From CAWAMR01 sp963783095 (lineage in GTDB: Bacteria > Planctomycetota > Planctomycetia > Gemmatales > Gemmataceae), in contig CAWAMR010000002.1 in assembly GCA_963783095.1 (NCBI GenBank), positions 620,001 through 684,000 on the forward strand: a DNA stretch of 64,000 bases. The letters are read 5' to 3'. Made by a program: the position numbers and the translations under genes. Below are positions 38,367 through 47,124 of this stretch, piece after piece (the first letter of the stretch is position 1; each line of letters opens with the position of its first letter). Below the pieces are notes generated by a model. The model was not told where the DNA came from. It worked only from the letters and a program-made list of their open reading frames with translations, and ran no database searches.

Positions 38367-38779
38367 GGTGTGGTGTTATCTGAGGTAGGGAATGCGGTGG
38401 CAAAAGATCATTGTCTAGGGTCTTGAGTCCATTGTCCATTCGGAATATAAGAAACCTTGATTCAGTGTTCAGTATTCAGTGTTCAGTGTTCAGTTAAAAC
38501 CCTCATCAACGAGCATCTTTTGGATCTGTTGTATTTTACTGAACACTGAACACTCTTCCGAAGAACCGCGCAAGTCAAATTGTCGATTGGATGGATTTTA
38601 GCAGCAAATCCGACGTTACGGGTTGAATCTTTTGCTCATCCGGAAACGGTAAGCTAGATTTGTTGGGGTTTTGGCGAGGGAATGGCTTTTTCTGGGCGCG
38701 GAACATGTTACAATCAAATCCGGTTTCTGTACAAATCCCAAACCAGACGGTTAAGGTAGTGGGTAAGGGGAGTCCGGCC
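38367..38779. other. Divergent promoter region with word repeat
   Basis: About 410 bp between divergent genes. It carries the inverted GTGTTCAG array (38461-38554); no other gene is seen. Confidence 0.5.
38461..38554. repeat. Inverted array of GTGTTCA words
   Basis: Five 7-bp units at 38461-38496 (TTCAGTGTTCAGT and so on) face the reverse complement CTGAACACTGAACACT at 38539-38554. The stem could form in either strand. Same word as 14208 and 15751. Confidence 0.75.
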
Positions 38780-40307
38780 ATGAAGCAGCCGATCCGGTTG
38801 CGAGGCATAAGCGGTGATGTAAAAGGCAAAGTCTGGGAATCCGATGCGATTCTCCGTGCCGGCAGGCTGGGAACACTTGAAATCGTTCTCGACGATAGTT
38901 CCGTGAGCCGACGGCATGCCGAATTGCGCCTGGTCGACGCCACCTGGTGGGTCCGCGATCAGGACAGCACCAACGGAACCTACGTAAATGGCGTTCGACT
39001 CGGAAACGGGGAACGACAACTCCACTCGCGCGATATCGTGCAATTCGGCAAGGTTGCCATGATGGTCGAGATGGTCGAAGGCGCGGAAAAGACCAACGGC
39101 CCCTCATCCGATCAGATTCTCGTCGAGGCGTCAACGAGTTCATCGTGGGAAGAAGGCGTTCAGAAGCTGGTTCACGACCGCAATCACTCGCCGCGCGCGG
39201 GCGATCAACTGTTGGCGCTGTTGCGTGCCGGGCATCATCTGGTGACCACCGAAAGCGAAGATGAACTGCTTCATTCGATCCTGAATGATGCCGTTTCGGT
39301 CCTGGATGCCCAGCGCGGCGCGATCGTTCTGGCCGATGGCAACGAGAACTCGCTGCGACTTCGGGCGCTCGCTTCCGGTCGAGGCGAAGCACCGGGCCGG
39401 TTTCATTTCAGCAAGAAGCTGGCCCAGCGCTGCTTTAGCCGGGGCGAGTCGATTCTGTGCTGCTCGGTCGAGGACGACAACGAACTTAAGAATGCGGTCA
39501 GTATCGCCGATGGGGCAATGGCATCGGTGTTGTGCGTTCTTCTGCGAACACCGCGCAAACGTCTCGGCGTTTTGCACCTGGATCGAAGTTACTGGCAAAA
39601 AGCGTTCACCGAAGACGATCTTCATCTGGCGGATGCTCTGGCAGCTCATGTCTCAGCAGGCATTGAAGCAGCGCAACTCATTCGCAAGCAGCGCGATCTG
39701 TTCCTGAACACGATCACCATTTTGGCCCAAGCCGTCGAGTTGCGCGATGAATACACCGGCGGCGACACGGCACGAGTGACGAATTACTCCTTATCGTTGG
39801 CGGAGCGTCTGAACCTGTCGGGCAAAGATATCGACCTGTTGCGAATGGGCACACCGCTGCACGACATTGGGAAGATAGGTATCGACGACGAGATCCTGCG
39901 CAAACCCGGCAAGCTGACGAAGCCGAGTACGAGATCATGAAGACGCACACGGTCAAAGGCGCGGCGATTTCTCAACGATTCCCGACCTGCATCCCGTGAT
40001 TCCGATCGTACGCTCGCATCACGAGCGCTGGGACGGCAAAGGCTACCCGGATAAACTGGTCGGCGAAGCGATCCCGCTATCGGCGCGGATCGTCGCGGTG
40101 GCGGATACCTTCGATGCAATGACCTCGAACCGTCCGTATCACGCGGACAAGAAGGGCAAACCGCCGGAGGTGGCATTTGAAGAGGTGCGCAAGCAGGCGG
40201 GATTCCAGTTCGATCCGCAATGCGCGAAGGCGTTCCTCGAAATTCAGAAGGATATCCTGGAGTCAATGAGCAGCAACCGCCAGACGGCGTTCTTGCAGGT
40301 GCGATAG
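38780..40307 (+). CDS. FHA-GAF-HD-GYP phosphodiesterase (two frameshifts)
   Basis: Start 38780 has GGGGAG 8 bases upstream. The FHA domain includes LGTLEIVLDDSSVSRRHAEL and DQDSTNGTYVNGVRL, with the Ser/Arg/His contacts intact. A GAF domain follows (LHSILNDAVSVLDAQRGAIV to RKRLGVLHLDRSYW). The HD-GYP domain is LRMGTPLHDIGKIGI, then in other frames YEIMKTHTVKGAAI and RSHHERWDGKGYPD, IVAVADTFDAMTSNRPYH. Breaks lie near 39918 and 39981; each needs one base. HD-GYP enzymes hydrolyse cyclic di-GMP, here probably under phosphopeptide and small-ligand control. Confidence 0.88.
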
Positions 40308-40321
40308 GATTTGGGCAGATG

Positions 40322-40370
40322 AAAAGAAGGCATGGGTGATGCTTCTGAAGCATTACTCATGCCTTCTTTT
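40322..40370 (+). terminator. Rho-independent-type terminator after the HD-GYP gene
   Basis: Long stem, arms AAAAGAAGGCATG and CATGCCTTCTTTT with an inner stem ATGCTTC/GAAGCAT, ending in T4. It lies 15 bp after the stop. Confidence 0.75.
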
Positions 40371-40507
40371 GTTCTAAGAAGCGCAGAGCACTTTGGCGTT
40401 ACTAATGCTGTTGCCAGCGCTTATTTGGCCCAATTTCGGTTCACTCTTTCCAGTTTCCAAGTCCATCGCCATAGTGAACAAAAGCTGTCAGAATCTGGAG
40501 AAAAACG

Positions 40508-40795
40508 ATGTGGGCATACCTTCGTTGCATCGCGGTTCATGAGGGTCGGCGAAGTGCCGAGGCTCATGTCGAATTTCCTGGTGCGGAACGGCGTTCCGAA
40601 TTTCTTTTCGTCGATCGTAGCTTCCTTGAAACGATCGATGGCGAGGTTCGTATTCCTGTTCGGCTTATGTATGAAGGTTCAAACCGTAAGACATTTCTTG
40701 TTCAACTTCCTGACGAAACCGATTCAGGGCATCTTCGCGTATGGGTTCCTGTGCATGACCTAATCGTTTCTGAACCAAAGGTCGCCAGCGCATGA
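40508..40795 (+). CDS. Hypothetical protein, 95 residues, coupled to a dCTP deaminase-like gene
   Basis: Start with GGAG 7 bases upstream. Small soluble, beta-strand-like pattern (LFVDRSFLETIDGEVRIPVR, LHVPVH-type end region VWVPVHDLIVSEP). Its stop overlaps the ATG of the next gene by four bases (ATGA), so the two are translationally coupled. No family recognised. Confidence 0.5.
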   Translation: MWAYLRCIAVHEGRRSAEAHVEFPGAERRSEFLFVDRSFLETIDGEVRIPVRLMYEGSNRKTFLVQLPDETDSGHLRVWVPVHDLIVSEPKVASA

Positions 40796-41148
40796 TCCTT
40801 TCTGATCGAGAAGTTCAAGCTGCAATTCAACGGGGATTGATTGGGCTGACACCTTGCCCTCCGCGGGAAAGCACTCGTTGGTCTCCCATCACGCTTGACT
40901 TGACCCTGGATGCCGAAATCTCGGAGTGGTGTTCAGATGAACCGATTCCTACGGTAGTCGATCCCGAAGGCGCGGAATTCAATCTAAACATGCTTCTTGG
41001 TCAACGAACGATTCGGCAGGATTGTAGCGCAGGCTACATTCTACGGCCCAACGCGTTCGTGTTGGGGTGGACGATTGAAAGATTGAAACTTCCATTTGAA
41101 TCGAAGATCGCAGCTTGGGTCGAGGGAAGAAGTACACGGAACACCTGA
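40792..41148 (+). pseudogene. dCTP deaminase-like protein, C-terminal half lost
   Basis: MILSDREVQAAIQRGLIGL, then STRWSPITLDLTLDAEI, ILRPNAFVLGWTIERLKLP and KIAAWVEGRSTR follow the dCTP deaminase/dUTPase fold up to the conserved EG(K/R)SS position. The sequence then stops after two residues. Downstream, in another frame, GYQGQFQ near 41153-41173 resembles the later GFRGQIQLE motif, so an internal stretch of 16-20 residues plus the rest is gone. Enzymes of this fold make dUMP precursors or defend against phages; this one is probably inactive. Confidence 0.6.
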
Positions 41149-41188
41149 ACGCGGATATCAGGGACAATTTCAATCTCAAGGACCAAGC

Positions 41189-41278
41189 TCAGAACATCGA
41201 AAGCCCAGCAAATCGAGCAAAAAGAAATAGCAAAAAATCCCACCTTTCCCGGACGAAAGCTCGGAGGGCAGCATTCAT
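41189..41278 (-). pseudogene. HNH endonuclease N-terminal remnant
   Basis: A 29-residue frame whose ATG overlaps the stop of the partner gene (TGATG). It begins MNAALRAFVRER, close to the N-termini of small HNH nucleases (compare the start of the one at 28852), then diverges into Phe/Leu-rich nonsense. Inference: only about a dozen codons of the nuclease survive, next to the broken end of the dCTP deaminase-like gene. Confidence 0.4.
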
Positions 41279-41547
41279 CAGTCACCACGGGGCTTGGCGA
41301 GCAACTGGCGAGCCTTGGATTGGAGGATGGCCACGAACGTGCTGAAGGAAACGTAACTGCCATATTCCGAGCGTTCTTCGGGAGTAAGCAGCCCTTCGCT
41401 ATGGCGATCCGCCAAGTAGGTAAGCCGTGCTCGCAACTTGGCGTCGGGTTTCAAGGCAACCAAGCGCCGAGCGGTTTCGGGCGTCAGGCACTCCCCAAGC
41501 GGACCCAACAATCGGTCAAGAGCAGATGTTGTTTTCACCGTTTTCAT
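41278..41547 (-). CDS. HNH-associated small partner protein
   Basis: 89 residues, complete: LDRLLGPLGECLTPETARRL, then RARLTYLADRHSEGLLTPEE and FSTFVAILQSKARQLLA. In planctomycetes this family commonly precedes an HNH nuclease gene; here the downstream nuclease is reduced to a remnant. A degraded paralogue is at 28858-29025. Start preceded by GGAG about 10 bases upstream. The role of the partner (inhibitor or specificity factor) is unknown to me. Confidence 0.6.
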   Translation of the reverse strand: MKTVKTTSALDRLLGPLGECLTPETARRLVALKPDAKLRARLTYLADRHSEGLLTPEERSEYGSYVSFSTFVAILQSKARQLLAKPRGD

Positions 41548-41565
41548 AATGGCAATTTTACTCCT

Positions 41566-41841
41566 TCACCTGATGCTGGCAAAGAGGGTTTCTGAAAAGA
41601 TCCAATCATCCAGCGCGCAAAGCGCATAGTTAAAATTTTTCATGCGGAACCGGCACTTGACCCACGGCAATTGCATCTCATCAATTTGGTAGATTGTCAG
41701 TGGTCTCTTCCGGGCGATCAAGCGTTTGTAGAGACGCCTTGTATCGGCGTGAAACACATAGCCTTCGATTGCAGCGGCACTGGGTAATCGAACGATCCGG
41801 ATGCGATCGCCAACTCGCAAGTCGCGCCAGTCTTCGACCAT
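41566..41841 (-). CDS. Conserved hypothetical protein, 91 residues
   Basis: From ATG 41841: EDWRDLRVGDRIRIVRLPS, then ADTRRLYKRLIARKRPL and IDEMQLPWVKCRFRM. I recall this as a common planctomycete small protein without function. An upstream in-frame ATG at 41925 and the longer frame to 42087 read the repeat at 41947-42068 and are rejected. It lies 18 bp upstream of the HNH partner gene in the same direction. Confidence 0.6.
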   Translation of the reverse strand: MVEDWRDLRVGDRIRIVRLPSAAAIEGYVFHADTRRLYKRLIARKRPLTIYQIDEMQLPWVKCRFRMKNFNYALCALDDWIFSETLFASIR

Positions 41842-41946
41842 CGCATGCTTTTCTTCGCGGCCTGTCGACCAAATATGCCGGCAACCGAATTTGGGTTCCG
41901 GAGTTGTGCTGAAAAAAGTCAACATAAAATGACCGCGCCCGAGTAA

Positions 41947-42068
41947 GCACGCCAGAGGACAGAAGACAGCACGCCAGAAGCCAGAGCCCAGAGAAACCAC
42001 TGGTTTTGTTGTCCTCTGTCCTCTGGCGTGCTGTCCTCTGGCGTGCTGTCTTCTGTCCTCTGGCGTGC
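41947..42068. repeat. Perfect inverted repeat built of CCTCTGGCGTGCTGT words
   Basis: Left arm 41947-41978 and right arm 42036-42067 are exact reverse complements over 32 bp, each composed of short words such as GCACGCCAGAGGACAG. The inner right arm adds further copies of CCTCTGGCGTGCTG. The word GCACGCCAGAAGCCAGA also occurs in the terminator at 6273-6290. Confidence 0.75.
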
Positions 42069-42073
42069 CGGCT

Positions 42074-42805
42074 CTATGGTTTCTCAAATGAGCTGTCGTC
42101 GAATTTCTGATCGACCTTCAATTCGAGAATTTCTGCTTCCATGTAGGTTTTCCCGTCGCGTTTGATGGTCATCTTCTTTGGTTGCTTGAGACCCTTGTCG
42201 TTGTAGTCGGAATAGAAGCGCTCCTCGTTTACCTCTTGGCCGGTATCATCTTTGGCTCGTGCTTCGGTCTTCAGCAAAAGATGCGTTTTTTTATCGAAGA
42301 AGAGGTTCACATCGCGGCGATCTTTGTGAGAAACCCGAACGACCTGCGCGGGCGTCTCCCCAACTTTGTCCTCGCCGACGAGCGAAATCGTATAGGCCTT
42401 GTCTTTCAACGGAGCCAGACTGGTGATCGTACCCAGATGGCCCGATTCTCTTGCTTCGGTAATCTTATCCTTGTCCAAATCCATGGTCTTTCCAGCGACT
42501 TTGGCCCAGCCTTTGTCCTTGTTGATGATGTTGATAACCTGAATTTTCATGCCGTTGACATCGATCTCGATATCCACACGGACCCGATTCTCACCGGCAA
42601 TGATAAGGTCTCCCGAGAAGGGGATTTCCAATCCCATGGCCTGAATCGTGCCCTTGATCTTTTGCGTGGTATTCTGGAGTTTTTTCAACTCCGCCACACC
42701 TCCATGCGCTTCGATCGCTTTATCGACAATTTCTTCAGGCCGAGGCGATCCTGATGGTGCCAGCGCCAACCCGAAAATGACAATCGGGATAATTGTTATC
42801 TGCAT
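42074..42805 (-). CDS. Secreted LolA-like protein
   Basis: Start 42805 (MQITIIPIVIF) with GGGGAG 7-8 bases upstream. A signal peptide is followed by EEIVDKAIEAHGGVAELKKL, KIKGTIQAMGLEIPFSGDLI and NINGMKI-type strands, then LFFDKKTHLLLKTEARAKDD. The pattern of long beta strands with a leading helix suits the outer-membrane-lipoprotein-sorting fold. About 243 residues. Role unknown. Confidence 0.65.
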   Translation of the reverse strand: MQITIIPIVIFGLALAPSGSPRPEEIVDKAIEAHGGVAELKKLQNTTQKIKGTIQAMGLEIPFSGDLIIAGENRVRVDIEIDVNGMKIQVINIINKDKGWAKVAGKTMDLDKDKITEARESGHLGTITSLAPLKDKAYTISLVGEDKVGETPAQVVRVSHKDRRDVNLFFDKKTHLLLKTEARAKDDTGQEVNEERFYSDYNDKGLKQPKKMTIKRDGKTYMEAEILELKVDQKFDDSSFEKP

Positions 42806-43024
42806 CGATATCTCCCCGCCAAAAAGGCGTTGTTGAAGAGAAATGAAACCCACTCATGCATTCGCAGGAGGTTATTCGTCACAAACCCGCAAGAATTGGG
42901 AAAAAATGGAGAAGGGTATATTCTTCCCCAGGTAGCGTAAAAACCTGCCCTCGATGAAAATAGTAGCTTCGAGCTAAAAAGCAACTCAATTGAAACAAGC
43001 GTTCATGAGGTAAGCTGGAAATGT

Positions 43025-43077
43025 AACAACCCGGTTCGCGCCGGGTAGTTCTGCCGTAAGCATGGTCGCTTTCGGCC
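43025..43077. repeat. Double-hairpin intergenic element, copy 2
   Basis: CAACCCGG-TTCG-CGCCGGGTAG stem then GCCGTAAGC-ATGGTC-GCTTTCGGC stem, with the same TTCT linker as copy 1 at 33803. Loop and stem differ slightly between copies. Confidence 0.7.
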
Positions 43078-43164
43078 CTATCACAAGAAGGTTGGCCCAG
43101 GGTGGTTAGTACACCCCGGGTTGTGACGAATATAACGCATTTGACCTCGATTTGTCCAACCGGT

Positions 43165-43644
43165 TCAGAACTTCGGTGAAGCAGCAGGAGCAATGTGGAG
43201 TTGATAACCGATTCGACCCAGCGCATCGGTCAGGGTATCAATCGCGAGATGTTTGCGATGCGCCAGGACATGGCTGAGCATATCTTCGGAAATACCAGTC
43301 AACTCACAAAATGCCCGGCGATTCGGAAATTCCGTGCGAATCAGTTGGCCAAGTTCATCTCGATAATCGGGAATGCGGGCGTGGCCAAGGGCTACCATAA
43401 TCCTCCCCGCAAGATCCTGCGCGATTCTCCAAAGAGGCAGCTTGATGATCTGCTCACGGCTCAGACCTCGATTCGTATAGAGATCTGAAACCCTGGGCAT
43501 CCAGACGTTGTGGAAATTTGCCCAGTTGGTTTCCTGCTTCTGTAAGTCGATCAGAGAGTCAACGAGCGCTTTTTCTTCGACATCAAAGTCGGAGAGCAAG
43601 AAAGTTTCTCGTTTTAGGGTCTTGTAAGAATTAGCTTGGGTCAT
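43165..43644 (-). CDS. HTH-type regulator or antitoxin-like protein
   Basis: 159 residues. The C-terminal 50 residues (NRRAFCELTGISEDMLSHVL then LAIDTLTDALGRIGYQLHI) form an XRE-like helix-turn-helix. The N-terminal part (TFLLSDFDVEEKALVDSLID) is acidic. The ATG overlaps the stop of the upstream small frame by four bases. Divergent to the methylase gene at 43843, so it could autoregulate and control that gene. Confidence 0.6.
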   Translation of the reverse strand: MTQANSYKTLKRETFLLSDFDVEEKALVDSLIDLQKQETNWANFHNVWMPRVSDLYTNRGLSREQIIKLPLWRIAQDLAGRIMVALGHARIPDYRDELGQLIRTEFPNRRAFCELTGISEDMLSHVLAHRKHLAIDTLTDALGRIGYQLHIAPAASPKF

Positions 43645-43865
43645 GTGATTCTGGGGTAGAACTGAGTTAAGTCATCATCATATCCGAGACTTGACCAATA
43701 GTCAGGCTCACTTGTCAACTTTTTCTCACGCAGGACGTGTGACTTGTGAAATCCACATTGTCGAGCAGTAACTGCTGAATAAGATTTCAGTTTGACGGGT
43801 TGCTCGGATACTTGCCTCGAACGCACAACAACACCATCACACGTGAATGTTCCCAAAGAATCCAA
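43641..43865 (-). CDS. Small ORF coupled to the HTH gene
   Basis: Up to 74 codons, ending TSEPDYWSSLGYDDDLTQFYP. The ATGA overlap with the HTH gene start suggests translational coupling, but the start is unclear and overlaps the divergent methylase gene's start. No family recognised; it could be a truncated toxin or chance. Confidence 0.3.
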   Translation of the reverse strand: MDSLGTFTCDGVVVRSRQVSEQPVKLKSYSAVTARQCGFHKSHVLREKKLTSEPDYWSSLGYDDDLTQFYPRIT

Positions 43866-46800
43866 CGACCTGAGTGCTCTCGCTGCTGACTTTCCAGGCT
43901 TCTTCAGAAGTCCGTCTGAATGGGAAAGCGTTCAGATACTCCACGGACGCAGTCACCAGCTTCGTCGTGCCTGGGAAGCATTTGATCTATCCGGTGTTTT
44001 CTGCATTGACGGCAGGCCCACGGTCTTGTTTAAGAAGGTGAGCGCTCCCGACCCGAGTGCTGAGGCAAAATGGCATCGAGACCTTTGGAATCAATCTATA
44101 GCTACGCTCCTAGTTGTCGAAGATCCGATGAAAACACGGATCTACTCAGCAATGGCGAAGCCCAATATAGCCCCAATTCAAATTCAAACTAGCGATTCTC
44201 TTTTTCCAGAAAGCGAACACAATGATGAGCGCTTGGTCGAAGTTATTGAGACGTCCGTTTTTGCTCTTGAGATTCGGCAGTTCCTTCTAGGCGTTCAAAC
44301 CGGCAGTTTTTACCAGGATAAATCCAGGTCGGACCGATTTCGACCTGAGAACGCGGTAGATGAGTATTTACTAAACAATCTGATGGAAGCTCGCCGTCAA
44401 TTGTGTGACAAAGAGTTTGTCGACCATCTTGCCCCTGAAATGGCAAACGCCTTCCTCGGACGCTGCATATTTACCACTTATTTGATTGAGCGCGGCGTTA
44501 TTGGGGACGCTCAAATAACCCAAGTGGGTGCTTCACACGCGACTACTCTCCGTCAATTTCTCGAACAATTCAGCGATTCCGATGCGACCGCCGTCCTTCC
44601 TCGGCTATTTCGATTGTTGGATGACGACTTTAACGGCACAATGTTTGGGTCGGGACGGTTGAGCATCCGCGCTCGACATATAGGGATTGTTCGCAAGTTC
44701 TTGCGAGGCGATGATCTTCGACGTGAGCAGCCATTGCTATTTGATCTTTACGACTTCCACTTTATCCCGATCGAACTCATTAGCGCGATCTATGAGAAGT
44801 TCATTGTCAACGGCAATGATGACGTCCAGAGAGCGATCGGCGCATACTATACTCCGCCGCGCCTTGCAGAACTCGCTGTCGATATTGCAACGGAGCACTG
44901 GGAGTCCTTCCTCCACAAAAGATGTCTCGATCCAGCGTGCGGCTCGGGGATCTTCCTGGTGATTCTTTTTCAGCGAATGGCCGCCGAATGGTGTCGCCGC
45001 AACTCGCACGCAGGGAATGTTGAACGCGCGCGAAAACTCCGGGAGATTCTCACCCAGAATCTTTGTGGCATTGATGTCGATCCGACAGCCTGCATGGTGG
45101 CGTGCTTTAGTTTGTATCTCGCCTTTCTCGATCAACTAGAGCCGCGCGATATTTGGGATCTCAAGAATGCCCTGGAAACGGCCCATGAGGGCAAAGTTTT
45201 GCCGCCGTTGCACGAAAAACCAACGGGCCGACAAGGCTCTTGTCCGGTGATACTGGAAACCAACTTTTTTAGTCGAGAAGCCGACTGCACGGGTCAATTC
45301 GATCTGGTGATCGGAAATCCTCCTTGGGTGGGTCGTAATCAGCCGGTTGAAGAAGAAATGAAGTCGTGGTTGCTGGATGTTGAGCCCGAAGCGCGCAATC
45401 CGTTTCTATTGGAAGGTCCAAGAAACAAGCCGGACCGCACGGCACAATTTCTTCCACAGAAGCAATCCGCAGCAGGTTATATGTGGAAGGTGCCATTACA
45501 TATACGAAGTGATGGTGTTGGTTGTTTATTGCTGCCGTCTCGAAGTATCCTTAGCAACCAGTCAGACAAATTTCAGTTGGCGTGGTTTCGGCGGTTTTCC
45601 GTTGATGCTGTCTGGCAACTTGCGGATTACCGCTTCATTCTGTTCAGCGGAGCCATCTGCCCGGCGATTGTGGCGAAATTCCGACCAGTTGAGCCGGATC
45701 TGAACACCGCGGAAATCGCATATTACACGCCAAAGGTCGAACGACTCGATCCCCGACAAGCAACCATAGTCGTCTCCGCCGACGATAAAAAGGCTCTTCG
45801 GCTGTCGGATCTCATTGCAGCGGCAGAGGACGATCGAGCCTATGCCTTTTGGAAGATGCCGTTTTGGGGTACCGACCGCGATCGACGATTGTTGGATCGA
45901 CTGCGCCGGTTTTCAACATTGGGGAACCTCGCAGGTGAACCAACCGAAGGAAAGCGTTGGGTCAGAGGTAAGGGACTTCAACCGATGAGTGAAGCTGATA
46001 TCACATTGGCTGAGAAGGAGGTGAAAATTACAACTCGGACAAAAGAAAAAACCCCTTGGTGGGGTCCGGAAGCAGCATTTCTTTTAGCTAGGAATACATG
46101 GGGGTTGATCTTACGCGATGAGGACACAAACTCATTTGGGGCAGTGTTTGGGGCAGTACCAGAGCGACTTCGTCGCCTTCCTGATCAAAGGGTTTTCACA
46201 CATCCGCTTGTCATTGTCAATGATGGGTTTTCGCGAATTGCGTTTGTCGATTTTGACATTTTGTTTCAACACTCCATCGGCGCTGTTTCTGGCCCTAAAA
46301 AGGATACAGACCTGCTGCTGTTTTTGACTGCGCTTCTGAACTCGCCATTGGCAACCTACTATCTTTTTCACACCTCCGCTAATTGGGGAATCGAGCGAGA
46401 CAAGGTCCATTTCGAAGAATTAATGCAATTGCCTTTCCCTTTACCGCAGGCAATGGCAGACACCAAAACAAGTTGGGCAATAATCAAGGATGTTGCGTTG
46501 CGGCTGAAGCGAGTTCGGAACGAAATGACGAGCCAACATATATTGGACGCGCCCCGAATGGAGGCAATTCGAGTCCAAGCTATCAAAGAAACCAACGAAT
46601 TGGTTTACCGCTATTTTGACCTCGCACCTTGGGAGAGGTCGCTCGTAGAGGATACCTACAATATATTCGAGCCAAGCTCCACACCGGGGTCTTTCGATAG
46701 CCTAATTCCAACACTCACTCCAAGTGAATTTCCGGATCGGAGATCTTACGCGGAGCTTTTGTGCAAAACCATCAACAAATGGGCAAGCCGGTCGAATTAC

Positions 46801-47124
46801 GCGCTCGTCCCATCCGCCGTGATCGCCTCAAAAGAAGGACTGGCCTTGCTCACGCTTGAAAAAGTGCCCAAAGGCGAGAAAAGAGCAAATTATGCAGAAT
46901 GCAAAGCTGCCAAACAAATGAATCAACTGATCGAGCGTGTCGCGAAGGCCAGTATCCAGGATAAGCTCGGCGGTCTGCGCTATTTACGTGGCTTTGCACT
47001 GTTTGAGGATCAGCAAGTCCACATTCTGAAACCGCTGACATTACGACATTGGACGCGGACCGCAGCGCTCAACGATGCCGATGAACTCGCAGATTTCATC
47101 GCAAATATGGGGAAAGATGACTAA
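43843..47124 (+). CDS. Eco57I/PglX-like DNA adenine methylase
   Basis: About 1093 residues from GTG 43843 (a TTG at 43792 is the alternative; no early ATG). The N-terminal domain includes FCIDGRPTVLFKK and KWHRDLWNQSIATLLVVEDP. Methylase motifs: AIGAYYTPPRLAELAVD (about residue 332), CLDPACGSGIFLVILF (SAM-binding motif I), NLCGIDVDPTACMVA, and VIGNPPWVGRNQP (motif IV NPPW, about residue 490). The C-terminal half resembles target-recognition parts of type IIG enzymes. A PD-(D/E)XK gene follows with overlapping stop and start. The region is less G+C-rich than its neighbours, suggesting transfer. Confidence 0.8.
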   Translation: MNVPKESNDLSALAADFPGFFRSPSEWESVQILHGRSHQLRRAWEAFDLSGVFCIDGRPTVLFKKVSAPDPSAEAKWHRDLWNQSIATLLVVEDPMKTRIYSAMAKPNIAPIQIQTSDSLFPESEHNDERLVEVIETSVFALEIRQFLLGVQTGSFYQDKSRSDRFRPENAVDEYLLNNLMEARRQLCDKEFVDHLAPEMANAFLGRCIFTTYLIERGVIGDAQITQVGASHATTLRQFLEQFSDSDATAVLPRLFRLLDDDFNGTMFGSGRLSIRARHIGIVRKFLRGDDLRREQPLLFDLYDFHFIPIELISAIYEKFIVNGNDDVQRAIGAYYTPPRLAELAVDIATEHWESFLHKRCLDPACGSGIFLVILFQRMAAEWCRRNSHAGNVERARKLREILTQNLCGIDVDPTACMVACFSLYLAFLDQLEPRDIWDLKNALETAHEGKVLPPLHEKPTGRQGSCPVILETNFFSREADCTGQFDLVIGNPPWVGRNQPVEEEMKSWLLDVEPEARNPFLLEGPRNKPDRTAQFLPQKQSAAGYMWKVPLHIRSDGVGCLLLPSRSILSNQSDKFQLAWFRRFSVDAVWQLADYRFILFSGAICPAIVAKFRPVEPDLNTAEIAYYTPKVERLDPRQATIVVSADDKKALRLSDLIAAAEDDRAYAFWKMPFWGTDRDRRLLDRLRRFSTLGNLAGEPTEGKRWVRGKGLQPMSEADITLAEKEVKITTRTKEKTPWWGPEAAFLLARNTWGLILRDEDTNSFGAVFGAVPERLRRLPDQRVFTHPLVIVNDGFSRIAFVDFDILFQHSIGAVSGPKKDTDLLLFLTALLNSPLATYYLFHTSANWGIERDKVHFEELMQLPFPLPQAMADTKTSWAIIKDVALRLKRVRNEMTSQHILDAPRMEAIRVQAIKETNELVYRYFDLAPWERSLVEDTYNIFEPSSTPGSFDSLIPTLTPSEFPDRRSYAELLCKTINKWASRSNYALVPSAVIASKEGLALLTLEKVPKGEKRANYAECKAAKQMNQLIERVAKASIQDKLGGLRYLRGFALFEDQQVHILKPLTLRHWTRTAALNDADELADFIANMGKDD

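Noticed and set aside
40332..40763. 143-codon frame after the HD-GYP gene
   Set aside because: Overlaps the terminator hairpin and the coupled 95-residue gene in another frame; not protein-like.
41842..42087. N-terminal extension of the 41566 gene
   Set aside because: Encoded by the intergenic inverted repeat; a conserved start is at 41841.
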